Assembly: GCA_934178475.1 (NCBI GenBank)
Contig: CAKPQH010000012.1
Span: forward strand, 1-43,573
DNA from: an uncultured Clostridia bacterium
GTDB taxonomy: Bacteria; Bacillota; Clostridia; TANB77; CAG-508
Direction: 5' to 3'
DNA length: 43,573 nucleotides
Below, piece by piece: positions 8,821 through 17,152 of the stretch; the first letter of the stretch is position 1, and each line of letters starts with the position of its first letter. Both the position numbers and the translations under genes were made by a program. The notes beneath the pieces were generated by a model. The model saw only the letters and a list, made by a program, of their open reading frames with translations, was not told the DNA's origin and did not search any database.

Positions 8821-8840
8821 ACTTTATGCAGTTTTATACC

Positions 8841-8888
8841 AAAAATAAAACAAGAAATTTGTTATTTTAACATTCTTGTTTTATTTTT
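8841..8888 (-). terminator. Terminator of the HipA-like kinase gene
   Basis: A perfect 16-bp stem, 8841-8856 with 8873-8888, and a 16-base loop. It lies just past the stop of the HipA-like gene, and the descending arm ends in a T-rich tail on the minus strand. It separates the kinase locus from the pilin promoter. Confidence 0.75.
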
Positions 8889-8894
8889 AATTTA

Positions 8895-9977
8895 TTATCT
8901 TTCACTATCTTGTTCGTTTTCTTTACTAATACATTCTTGTATTGTCTGTATTTTTTCTTTTACTTGTTTTGAAAATACGTCTTTATATTCTATTGGTATT
9001 TCTATTTTACTACTATTTAATACCTCTTCGTATACTTCATCCATATTTAATTTAAAAACTGTATTTTCTGTCCAATCCTTAAACCATTCTTCTTTTTTAT
9101 AATAATTTATAAAATCTTTTATATCTGAACTTCCATTAATTGTTCTATATGTGTTTATATATTTTGTTTGAAATCCATATTCATAATCATACATTGGTGC
9201 CATTTTAACTGACCTCTTTATGCTATTACTTTGTGTTTTTTCATTATAAACATTTTCATTTTTTATAATTATGCCCCAGTTTCTGTTGGCTTCATCTGCA
9301 TCATTTATGATCTTGTCAAAAACACATTTTTTTATAAAACTTCTTCTTACTTCTTCTATTTTTTCCTCTGGAATTTTTCTATTTTTCAAATAAATTCTAA
9401 TTAATTTTTCATTTCTTTTCATATCAACGCAATTAATATCTCCTCTTATTTCAATAAGAGTTTCCATATCTGCTGACATATCTAATCCTGATATTAATTC
9501 TTCATCTTTTTTTACAAAATTTGGAGAATATATATATCCTAATTCATTTTTTAATTCTTCATTTATATTATTTGTTGTCAAATAATACTGTGCAGATTCA
9601 AGTCCCAATTTTCTTGCAATCCCCATAGATGTTAATGTTGCATATCTTGCTTTTATTCCATCTTCTTTATCATTTTTTATTTTTTCCAAACTTACTTTTA
9701 AAATTCCTGTATTTAAATCTGGCAATATCATCCAACCATATGCTTTAGATGAATTATTTACTTGAATCATTGACTTTAATGCATGTAATTTTTCTATTTC
9801 TAATCTTCCATTTTCATCAAAGGTAAATTCAATTTTTTTACCATTATAAAACTCATATAATTCTTCTACTGGTTTTATTCCTGTTCTATCTTTTATTCTA
9901 TCATCTATATAGTCTTCTTGAATTCCCCATAACTTTAATGCTTTTTTTAAATATTCTTCTTCATTTATTTTCTTCAT
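8895..9977 (-). CDS. HipA-like Ser/Thr kinase domain protein
   Basis: 360 residues. The C-terminal half carries a divergent HipA/CtkA-type kinase core: FDKIINDADEANRNWGII (220-237), where D228 aligns with the catalytic Asp and N233 with the metal-binding Asn of HipA's DAHxKN, and MAPMYDYEYG (259-268), the equivalent of HipA's APxYD with D264 as the second metal ligand. A glycine-rich phosphate loop is not obvious, and similarity elsewhere is low. The protein is close in size to HipT of three-part HipBST systems. It begins one base after the stop of a 114-residue partner gene, so the two are coupled. No HipB-like HTH gene is nearby. A kinase role, perhaps toxin-like or regulatory, is inferred; the target is unknown. 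Confidence 0.6.
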   Translation of the reverse strand: MKKINEEEYLKKALKLWGIQEDYIDDRIKDRTGIKPVEELYEFYNGKKIEFTFDENGRLEIEKLHALKSMIQVNNSSKAYGWMILPDLNTGILKVSLEKIKNDKEDGIKARYATLTSMGIARKLGLESAQYYLTTNNINEELKNELGYIYSPNFVKKDEELISGLDMSADMETLIEIRGDINCVDMKRNEKLIRIYLKNRKIPEEKIEEVRRSFIKKCVFDKIINDADEANRNWGIIIKNENVYNEKTQSNSIKRSVKMAPMYDYEYGFQTKYINTYRTINGSSDIKDFINYYKKEEWFKDWTENTVFKLNMDEVYEEVLNSSKIEIPIEYKDVFSKQVKEKIQTIQECISKENEQDSER

Positions 9978-9978
9978 A

Positions 9979-10323
9979 CTAAACCTCTTTTAGTTTTAAA
10001 TAATACCTATCTATTAAGGATTTCCCTTTTGTAATTTCTAATAATTTCATATCATCATATTCTGTCAAACCATATTCCTTTAATATTGAATCAATATTAT
10101 ATTTTTCCTTAGATGGTATTCTTTGTGAAAAGAAATCAAATAAAGTAGTACTCTCATAGTGACTTTTTAATAAATCAATATTTCCAATACCCATACATCC
10201 CCTTTTAGTTGCTTTTTTTAGATTTTCTTTTATTATATCTAATATATATATATTATTAATCTTATCTAAATTTGCTATATGATATTCTTCATTATTAATA
10301 TCTTTCCAATATAATTCTAACAT
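9979..10323 (-). CDS. Small partner of the HipA-like kinase (hypothetical)
   Basis: 114 residues from the ATG at 10323, which has GGGAGAG seven bases upstream; a TTG 19 codons earlier (10380) lacks a ribosome site. I recognise no named family with certainty. The sequence LELYWKDINNEEYHIANL, then LFDFFSQRIPSKEKYNIDSILKEYGL, has the look of the small N-terminal lobe that in HipA precedes the kinase core and in HipBST is split off as HipS. The one-base gap to the kinase gene, and the kinase's lack of that lobe, support a split HipA arrangement. That reading is inference. No membrane segment or signal peptide. Confidence 0.45.
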   Translation of the reverse strand: MLELYWKDINNEEYHIANLDKINNIYILDIIKENLKKATKRGCMGIGNIDLLKSHYESTTLFDFFSQRIPSKEKYNIDSILKEYGLTEYDDMKLLEITKGKSLIDRYYLKLKEV

Positions 10324-10391
10324 TATTCTCTCCCACTTTTTTATTTTATCATCTTGTCTTAGAAAATACAAGTTTCTCAAAGTATAAAAGT

Positions 10392-10456
10392 AAAAAAATT
10401 GAAGTGAACCCCCATTATTAGATAAAAAAGTTTAATAACTAGTGTTCATTTCAATT
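10392..10456 (-). terminator. Hairpin terminator of the LRR pilin gene
   Basis: Arms 10397-10409 and 10444-10456 pair over 13 positions with one mismatch around a 34-base loop. On the minus strand the second arm runs into seven T (10392-10398), just past the stop of the LRR pilin gene. The loop is long for an intrinsic terminator. Confidence 0.55.
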
Positions 10457-10473
10457 TTCTGTTTTTTTAAAAA

Positions 10474-12402
10474 TTATTCATTTCCTATCCATTCAACAAC
10501 TTTTATTCCTGATGATTGTCCCCATGGTGCTTTTGCAATACTTCCCTTCTCTTTGTGTACTATTATTGCCTTTATTTTTGTTTCTGTAAAACAATGCTCG
10601 TCTATTTCTTGAACACTATTTGGTATTTCTATTGTTTCTATTGATGTACAAAATTGAAATGACATTCCTATCTTTACAACTGAATTAGGTATATTTATTT
10701 TTTTAAGTATTGTATCTCCATGAAAAGCATAATTACAAATTTCTGTTACACTATTTGGTATATCAACTGTTTCTTTTCTTTTTAACATTTTTACTAATTT
10801 AGTTTTATCAATATTAAATAACATATCACCTTCTATTATAAAATATGGATTTGCAGAATCTATTGTTATTTTTGTAGTTTCATATATTCCATATATACTC
10901 ATACCATTCATTTTCTCGACTTTTGCACCTAATTTTATATTACTTAATAATACACTCCTAAATGCTAATTTTTTTATTTCAACTAAATTGTCTGGTAAAA
11001 CTAAATTTCTAATATTTGTATTTTGATCAAAACATGATTCTTCTAAAATTGTTACTGTATCTAAAACCGTATAGCTAATATCTTGTGCGTAATACCTTAT
11101 TATACTTGTTTTTTCATAATTATATAATGCTTTTCCATCTGAATAAAAATTTTCATTCCCACTATTTACCTCTATGTTACTTAAATTCCTTAATGGTGTA
11201 AAAATTGCGCCATTTACTTCTTTCAAAGTTGAAGGTATAACTATTTTTTCTAAATTGGTACATGTTGAAAAAACATTATCCAAATATTTTACGCCTTCTG
11301 GAATTGAATATTCTGTTAAATCACTTCCTCTAAAGATTTGTATTATTCTATCACCGTTTGAAGTACATAGAGCATTTCCTATTGTTTTATATTTAGGATT
11401 ACTTTCTGCAACTGTTACCAATAATTTTGTACAACCATAAAAAGCTCCCGTACCAATTGATGTTACTCCGTTTCCTATTTTTAAATTTTCTAGATTTTTG
11501 CATCCTTGGAAAGCATAAGGTCCTATTGTTTTTACACTATCTGGTATTGTTAGACTTTCTAAGCTACTACAATTATAAAAATTATATGCCGCAATTGTAT
11601 TTATTTTATTTGATAGTTCTAATGTTTTTAAGTTTTTACATCCAAAAAAAATATCTCCCATTATATCAGTTACACTATTTGCCATCTTTACATGTTTTAA
11701 ATTTGTGCATCCTTTAAATACTCCTGTACCCATTTTCTCGACACCGTTATCTTCCATTATTACTTCTTCTATCTGATTTTGTCCATTAAATGCATTTTTT
11801 TCGATAGCTTTACATGTACTTGGAATTATAACTTTTTTTATATTTATATCTATTCCACTAAATGCACCTTCTGATATTGTTTTTACCCTAGATGGAATTT
11901 TTAAAACTCCTTCATTGTCTATTAAACAACTTACATCTGTTACACACAATAATTTACCATCTTTGTCTATTAATATTCCTGTTGTTTGAATTCCTACTTC
12001 TTTTGCCCATTTATTTTCTTTCTCATCTGTTGAATCAAAAACCATTACTCCTTTTTCTATAAAGATTTTCCCTTTATATTTCTCTTCAGCTTCTGGGATA
12101 ATTGTATATATGTTTCCTTTTTCTTCTTCACTTTTGGTATTATATTTCAAATCATTTTCATCTGCATATAAACTTTCGCCTTCAAATTCATCACCATCTT
12201 TTATTTCTTTATTAGTCTTATAAATTTGTACTTTTTCTTCAAATGTTTTAAGATCATTTTGTACTGATACTTGTCTTGCTTTTTCAATATTTCCACTTAT
12301 TGCATTTGTTATCACTACCCCTGATAATATAACTAATACAATTATCGTTACAACTAAAGATATTAATGTTATTCCTTTTGATTCTTTACAATAATTTATC
12401 AT
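10474..12402 (-). CDS. Pilin-like secreted protein with BspA-type leucine-rich repeats
   Basis: 642 residues. The N-terminus MINYCKESKG/ITLISLVVTIIVLVILSG is a prepilin-type class III signal, again without Glu at +5, followed by a helical stretch. From about residue 155 to the end there are about ten to twelve copies of the BspA/LRR_5 unit, for example GAFSGIDINIKKVIIPSTCK, YNFYNCSSLESLTIPDSVKT and GAFYGCTKL. A Cys-rich ladder of 'F.GC.NL' motifs is visible. BspA repeats occur on surface proteins of gut and oral anaerobes and bind host or bacterial surfaces. Start at 12402 with GGAGG about ten bases upstream. Its promoter element matches that of the lectin-like pilin, so the two are probably co-regulated although the kinase locus lies between them. 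Confidence 0.85.
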   Translation of the reverse strand: MINYCKESKGITLISLVVTIIVLVILSGVVITNAISGNIEKARQVSVQNDLKTFEEKVQIYKTNKEIKDGDEFEGESLYADENDLKYNTKSEEEKGNIYTIIPEAEEKYKGKIFIEKGVMVFDSTDEKENKWAKEVGIQTTGILIDKDGKLLCVTDVSCLIDNEGVLKIPSRVKTISEGAFSGIDINIKKVIIPSTCKAIEKNAFNGQNQIEEVIMEDNGVEKMGTGVFKGCTNLKHVKMANSVTDIMGDIFFGCKNLKTLELSNKINTIAAYNFYNCSSLESLTIPDSVKTIGPYAFQGCKNLENLKIGNGVTSIGTGAFYGCTKLLVTVAESNPKYKTIGNALCTSNGDRIIQIFRGSDLTEYSIPEGVKYLDNVFSTCTNLEKIVIPSTLKEVNGAIFTPLRNLSNIEVNSGNENFYSDGKALYNYEKTSIIRYYAQDISYTVLDTVTILEESCFDQNTNIRNLVLPDNLVEIKKLAFRSVLLSNIKLGAKVEKMNGMSIYGIYETTKITIDSANPYFIIEGDMLFNIDKTKLVKMLKRKETVDIPNSVTEICNYAFHGDTILKKINIPNSVVKIGMSFQFCTSIETIEIPNSVQEIDEHCFTETKIKAIIVHKEKGSIAKAPWGQSSGIKVVEWIGNE

Positions 12403-12436
12403 ATTTTAAAATCCTCCATTTGTTTCGGTATTAATC

Positions 12437-12476
12437 TATCATATTTATTGTTTTATTTACAGTGAATATTATTCAC
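12437..12476 (-). promoter_or_regulatory. Shared promoter/operator element upstream of the LRR pilin gene
   Basis: Minus strand TCACTGTAAA (12456-12465), 13 bases, ATGATA (12437-12442), identical in spacing to 8781-8809. It overlaps a perfect dyad GTGAATA-T-TATTCAC at 12462-12476, a plausible repressor or activator site. About 35 bases from the ATG at 12402. Confidence 0.55.
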
Positions 12477-12600
12477 ACAACATAAACTTTATATATTTTT
12501 TTCTTAAAAGTTTGTACATAATATATGTTTAAAGTGAAACAATATCCTAGTGTAATTTCAAGTTTTGATTTAAATCTGTTCAAGACTGAATTACAGTTAA

Positions 12601-12627
12601 TGTTATATTAGATAATAAAATATAACA
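12601..12627. repeat. Inverted repeat in the 315-base gap before the cation transporter
   Basis: TGTTATATT (12601-12609) and AATATAACA (12619-12627), a perfect 9-bp dyad with a 9-base loop. The 12403-12718 gap also holds the LRR pilin promoter and the transporter terminator; 12480-12600 contains no gene I can support. Confidence 0.4.
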
Positions 12628-12651
12628 ATCCACGGGTAGAACCAAGTTAAT

Positions 12652-12690
12652 TAAAAAAAAAGAAATTTTCGTTTTTTTCCTAAATTTCTT
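12652..12690 (-). terminator. Terminator of the cation efflux gene operon
   Basis: AAGAAATTT (12660-12668) pairs with AAATTTCTT (12682-12690) around a 13-base loop, followed on the minus strand by a run of at least seven T. It lies about 30 bases past the stop of the transporter gene. Confidence 0.75.
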
Positions 12691-12718
12691 TTTTGTATTT
12701 TTATTTAATTAATTTTAT

Positions 12719-13876
12719 CTAGCAAAACGGTCTATCTATTGTTAAAACAAAATAATATTTTTGTTCTTCGCCTTTTAACTTTTCTTGTAATATTTTTTGA
12801 AAATCTTTTTCTGTGTAATTCTTATCAAAAGGTACAACTATATCAAATATTATATTGGTATGACTTTTTCCTTTAACTACTCTAAAATCATGGAAAGTTA
12901 TTTCTTTGTCAAAATCATTTAATATTTTTTTAACTTTACTATGCAATTTGCTAACATATTCATTTTCTAGTTCTAAAGGATCCATATGTATTGTTAAGTT
13001 TATATTTAATTTTTCTCTAAAATCCCTTTCTATATTATCCATCAAATCATGTGCAACTAAAATATTCATATCTGCTGGTATTTCAACATGGACTGTTGCA
13101 AAATCTCTCCCTGGTCCGTAATTATGTACCATTAAATCGTGAATACCTGCAACACCTTCATAAGATTTTATTTTTTCTTCAATACTTTTTACTTGCTCAC
13201 CTGTTGGAGGAACTCCAAGCATTGGACTTATTGCTTCATTTATAGTTTTCCATGCTGATATTATTATAAAAATTGATACTATTAATCCCATATAAGCATC
13301 TAAATTAATTTTGAATATTCCCATTATTATCATAGCAATTAAAACTGCTGTTGTAGAAATAATATCATTTCTTGCATCTATAGCATTTGCTTTTATGATC
13401 TCAGAATTGATTGCTTTAGAAAAGTCATTATATACACACATTTGTATAAACTTTCCTATACTAGCAATTACTAATATTAAGTATGTAGCAAATGTTAATG
13501 AAATGTCTTCTGGATTTATAATTTTTTCTACTGATGATTTTGTAAACAATACTCCCATTGCTAAGATTAAAAAACTTACCAATATTCCTGTAATTTGTTC
13601 ATATCTTGCATGACCGTATGGATGTTCTTTGTCAGCTGGTTTATTTGATAACTTAAATCCTATTATCGTAAGAATACTCGAAAAACTATCTGACAAATTA
13701 TTAAATGCATCCGCAATAATTGTTATACTATTAGAAAATATACCTATTACAAATTTTATAATAAATAAAATTATATTAGTAATAATACCAAATGCACCTG
13801 CAACAATTCCATATCTATTTCTTACTTCTGGATTGTCTATATCTTTATAATTTTTTATAAATATCTTTTTTAACAT
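12719..13876 (-). CDS. Cation diffusion facilitator family transporter
   Basis: 385 residues with the CDF layout: a short cytosolic N-terminus, six predicted membrane helices (about 25-295), and a cytosolic C-terminal domain. The metal site in helix 2 is DAFNNLSD (56-63, with Asn and Asp in the ligand pattern). HPYGHARYE (85-93) follows, and the second half-site NAIDARNDIIST is in helix 5. CDF proteins exchange protons for divalent metals such as Zn, Fe or Mn across the cell membrane. The NxxD...DxxxD pattern is not enough to fix the metal. It is the last gene of a minus-strand run with the DnaB-like helicase, rlmH and the YwaF-like gene, 17 bases after the helicase gene. Confidence 0.9.
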   Translation of the reverse strand: MLKKIFIKNYKDIDNPEVRNRYGIVAGAFGIITNIILFIIKFVIGIFSNSITIIADAFNNLSDSFSSILTIIGFKLSNKPADKEHPYGHARYEQITGILVSFLILAMGVLFTKSSVEKIINPEDISLTFATYLILVIASIGKFIQMCVYNDFSKAINSEIIKANAIDARNDIISTTAVLIAMIIMGIFKINLDAYMGLIVSIFIIISAWKTINEAISPMLGVPPTGEQVKSIEEKIKSYEGVAGIHDLMVHNYGPGRDFATVHVEIPADMNILVAHDLMDNIERDFREKLNINLTIHMDPLELENEYVSKLHSKVKKILNDFDKEITFHDFRVVKGKSHTNIIFDIVVPFDKNYTEKDFQKILQEKLKGEEQKYYFVLTIDRPFC

Positions 13877-13893
13877 TTTTTCACTCTTTCTGC

Positions 13894-15717
13894 CTATTTA
13901 TCATTATTTTGTTTTAAAAATAAATAACCTTTTTCTTCCCATCTATTATATGCAAGATTTAATTTAAATAGTAGTTTTGGTTTTGCACCAGCTCTGTTTT
14001 TGTCAATTACACATGCATAATATCTTTCATCCGGGTCTTTATCTTTTACTAAATCCATAAATTTAGAATCAACTTCTTCATAAGCATATTCGTACATATC
14101 ATATGTTTCTTTACTTATTTGCTTAAATAAGCAGAATGTATCTAATACTTCTTTTACTGTTCTACTTATTGCTAAATCATTTACACTTAGATTTATTGGT
14201 AATGTTGAGCTTTCTGAAAGCTGCATTGATGAACAAATAAATATCTCAAAAGTTTGTGCTAAATTTGATAAAATTGTAGCTGTTTTTTTAACTTCTTCTC
14301 CATTTCCTATATTAGCAATATCTGCTTTGAAAGTATCATAAAACATATACTCAATTTTTTCTTTATAATAATAATTAGTAATAACTTTTTTTAATTCATC
14401 GTTTGTATGATCTGTTATATTAATAAAATATATTTTATTTTCTATTTCTTTCTTTAGCCATTCTGTTATTTTTATAATTGTATTAAATTCAGTTGAAATC
14501 TTTGAAAGTCTCTTTGCAAAATCTCTTTGTGTTTCCTTTTCTTCTTTTACAATGAAACCATCTTCATCAACTTTAACTTTTTTAGGATCATCAGGTCTAA
14601 ATTTAAAATCTAATAATTCTCCTTCAGATTTTTGTATCTTTTGTCCATGTAATTTTTGAATATATGGAGTGTTAATTATTGTTGTAAGTAAACACAATTT
14701 CATTTTGTCTTCTGACATCTCGTTTGAAATTATTAATACTTTTTGTTTGTGCACTAATGCTATATATGCTGCCATGTATATTGCCAATCTACTTTTACCT
14801 GAGTTAGAAGGCATAGCATATGCCATTGTTTCTCCTTTTCTAATACCTTTAAATACTCTAGATAATACTCTAAAAGGTAATTCTAAACCATTTGTTAAAT
14901 TGTTATCACCTGTTATTAAAAAATCTGTCATATTATCTGTAAGTACGCCTCTTTTAAACTTCTCTGTTGCTAAAATTTGTTCAACCGCACTTGCTACATC
15001 TTCTGCTGACATATTATCATATAAAGCGTAATTTTTTATATCTATTATTTTATCTTTTGTTGTTTTAAGTGGTGCTAATAAATAATATTTTCTTAATATA
15101 AATAATTTTCTTAATTCCATATATATTTTTTCAAAGTCATATTTTTTATATCTAACTTTTTCTTTTAATTGATATTTTAAATTATAACTTTCTTCTGAAG
15201 CAGTTGCAAAATCAAACATGTCTTTTGCAACTTGTGGTGCATACGCTTCTCCTTCTGTAAATAAAACACTTTTATAAATATTTAATAATTTTTTGCTTTG
15301 AAAGAAGCAATCATCATGTACAAAATAATACATGCTTATAGATTGTGGGTTTTCTAGTAAAAGACCTATATAATCCTCTTCTAGTTTATAATTAACAAGT
15401 TCGTTTGGATATATAGCCTCTTCCTCTGAATCTGATGTCTGAATTTCATTTGATTCATCTTCTTCATCATCTTCTTTTTCTTCTACTTCATCACTTTTAT
15501 CGCTTGTATTTTCTTTTTTATTATCAGAAATATCCTCTTTTTCCTCTTCATCTAAGGAATAATCTCCGCTTCTTAGCTTTCCAATCAAAAATAAAACTCT
15601 TTCATAATTTTCTTTTTTTAATTCTTTATTTAGTTCCTTAACCAAATCTTTATTCTCATCTGTGACATCTATCTGTGATAATATCTCTTTTAATTTTTCA
15701 ATTTCTTCTGTTCCCAT
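13894..15717 (-). CDS. Divergent DnaB-like replicative helicase family ATPase
   Basis: 607 residues, much longer than standard DnaB (about 440). Residues 1-55 are helical and 56-103 form a highly acidic low-complexity segment. About 105-175 resembles the DnaB N-terminal domain. The RecA-like ATPase core begins near 285, with Walker A MPSNSGKS (302-309, in place of the usual GxPGxGKT), SNEMS (331-335, matching DnaB's SLEMS) and a Walker B-like MFYDT. The end, VIDKNRAGAKPKLLFKLN...NRWEE, matches the DnaB C-terminal 'KnRxG' region. An insertion of roughly 50-60 residues separates the Walker motifs. Likely a hexameric 5'-3' DNA helicase or a DnaB-derived ATPase; whether it is the main replicative helicase cannot be told. 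AAGGAG precedes the start. Confidence 0.7.
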   Translation of the reverse strand: MGTEEIEKLKEILSQIDVTDENKDLVKELNKELKKENYERVLFLIGKLRSGDYSLDEEEKEDISDNKKENTSDKSDEVEEKEDDEEDESNEIQTSDSEEEAIYPNELVNYKLEEDYIGLLLENPQSISMYYFVHDDCFFQSKKLLNIYKSVLFTEGEAYAPQVAKDMFDFATASEESYNLKYQLKEKVRYKKYDFEKIYMELRKLFILRKYYLLAPLKTTKDKIIDIKNYALYDNMSAEDVASAVEQILATEKFKRGVLTDNMTDFLITGDNNLTNGLELPFRVLSRVFKGIRKGETMAYAMPSNSGKSRLAIYMAAYIALVHKQKVLIISNEMSEDKMKLCLLTTIINTPYIQKLHGQKIQKSEGELLDFKFRPDDPKKVKVDEDGFIVKEEKETQRDFAKRLSKISTEFNTIIKITEWLKKEIENKIYFINITDHTNDELKKVITNYYYKEKIEYMFYDTFKADIANIGNGEEVKKTATILSNLAQTFEIFICSSMQLSESSTLPINLSVNDLAISRTVKEVLDTFCLFKQISKETYDMYEYAYEEVDSKFMDLVKDKDPDERYYACVIDKNRAGAKPKLLFKLNLAYNRWEEKGYLFLKQNNDK

Positions 15718-15740
15718 ACTATCATTCTCCTTTTAATTTT

Positions 15741-16220
15741 TTATTTATGATAAGTCTCATTTTTTGAAATCTTAAAACTTCTAAATAATTGCTCTAGTAA
15801 AAATACTCTAATAAGCTGATGTGGAAAAGTCATTTTAGAAAAGCATATACTCTCATTAGCTAATTTTAAAATTTCTTTATTTAAACCAAGTGATCCTCCT
15901 ATAATAAAAGTTATACTACTTGTTATATTAGAAAGTCCTTCTATATGTTTTGAAAACTCAACTGAGTCATATTCTTTTCCTTTTAAATCTAAAGCAATGA
16001 CATATGAATCTTTTTTTAAATGTGACATTAAAGTTTCACATTCTTTATTTTTAATTTTTTCTTCTATTTTTTCACTTGAATTGTCTGGTATCTTTTCATC
16101 TTGAACTTCTATTATATTAAGTTTACAATATTTAGAAAGTCTTTTTGAATATTCATCTATTGCTTCTTTTAAAAAACGTTCTTTTATCTTTCCAACGCAT
16201 AAAACATTTATTGTTAGCAT
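15741..16220 (-). CDS. rlmH: 23S rRNA (pseudouridine1915-N3)-methyltransferase RlmH
   Basis: 159 residues, the standard RlmH length, with a SPOUT-fold pattern: N-terminal MLTINVLCVGKIKERFLKEAIDEY, ALDLKGKEYDS, the knot segment ITFIIGGSLGLNKEIL that binds S-adenosylmethionine, and the conserved end FRSFKISKNETYHK. The enzyme methylates N3 of pseudouridine 1915 in helix 69 of 23S rRNA in assembled 70S ribosomes. It sits between the YwaF-like gene (17 bases) and the DnaB-like gene (23 bases) in one minus-strand run. Confidence 0.96.
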   Translation of the reverse strand: MLTINVLCVGKIKERFLKEAIDEYSKRLSKYCKLNIIEVQDEKIPDNSSEKIEEKIKNKECETLMSHLKKDSYVIALDLKGKEYDSVEFSKHIEGLSNITSSITFIIGGSLGLNKEILKLANESICFSKMTFPHQLIRVFLLEQLFRSFKISKNETYHK

Positions 16221-16237
16221 TTTTTACTCCTTTTAAT

Positions 16238-17017
16238 TTATATCATAGTAATTAGCAATTCTCTATTTTTTCTACTTTTTAATCCATATTTTATTATTAC
16301 TTTATTTAATAATATTTGTACTAAAAATGGTGCTGTTGCTTGTCCTAATACCATTATAATTGTATAAAATTTTCCTGTAACATTATAAACCACTTCTAAA
16401 ATTGTTCCTGGAAAATTCTTAGATATAAACATAAGATTTCCATCAAAACTCTTATTAAATATATAAGCTATAATTCCTATTATCATTATAAATACAAAAT
16501 AGTACCAAATATCATTTACTTTAACTTCTATATAGCCTGTTATATTCATAAGTAATCCTACATAAATCATTATTCCATGATATATAAAACTTTGTATTGA
16601 TATATAATGAATTATTGGATAAGTAGTAATTGATGTTGTTGGAAATAATATAAATATAATTCCTCCTATTATACTTCCTGTTGCTAAAAATACATCTCCT
16701 ATTTTCTTTAATTTTCCTTTAGCAAAGCTACTGAATAATCCAGCATATAAAGTTAAGCTACAGAAATATAATGGAATATATGTATTTATATTTTTAGAAT
16801 TTCCTATAACTAAATTAAAAATGATTTTTATAATCTCTAATATCCATAAAAATATAGTACATCTTTTTATTGTTTTTTTCACTGCTTCTTTATCTCTATT
16901 TTTAGTAAAATGTATTGCTATTATTACTCCTGTTATAGTTAAAAAAAGTAAAATAAAATGTCCTACACTAAATAGTCCAGCTGGTTTTCCTTCTGTTGGT
17001 TTTGCAAATAAATTCAT
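16238..17017 (-). CDS. YwaF/TMEM164-type integral membrane protein (TIGR02206-like)
   Basis: 259 residues with about six to seven membrane helices and little soluble mass. The pattern GLFSVGHFILLFLTITGV, the early basic loop with KNRDKEAVKKTIKR, and YIPLYFCSLTLYAGLF (the 'P.hlC....' helix) are typical of the TIGR02206/YwaF family of uncharacterised membrane proteins. Function is unknown; the fold resembles acyltransferase-like TMEM164 proteins, but no activity is shown. First gene of the run leading to rlmH, divergent from the DUF2974 gene. Confidence 0.75.
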   Translation of the reverse strand: MNLFAKPTEGKPAGLFSVGHFILLFLTITGVIIAIHFTKNRDKEAVKKTIKRCTIFLWILEIIKIIFNLVIGNSKNINTYIPLYFCSLTLYAGLFSSFAKGKLKKIGDVFLATGSIIGGIIFILFPTTSITTYPIIHYISIQSFIYHGIMIYVGLLMNITGYIEVKVNDIWYYFVFIMIIGIIAYIFNKSFDGNLMFISKNFPGTILEVVYNVTGKFYTIIMVLGQATAPFLVQILLNKVIIKYGLKSRKNRELLITMI

Positions 17018-17092
17018 ATTTTTCTCCTTCTATTCTATATCCACTTATTAGTCTTACTTATTATACATCATTATTTTAAAATTTGCTATATC

Positions 17093-17121
17093 TTTACAAA
17101 AAAAACATTCTATTATATAAT
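17093..17121 (+). promoter_or_regulatory. Promoter of the DUF2974 gene
   Basis: TTTACA (17093-17098), 17 bases, TATAAT (17116-17121), about 30 bases before the start codon and followed by a purine-rich ribosome site GAAAGAAGGG. Confidence 0.75.
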
Positions 17122-17152
17122 CTTAATCAAAGCAAGAGAAAGAAGGGATTTT

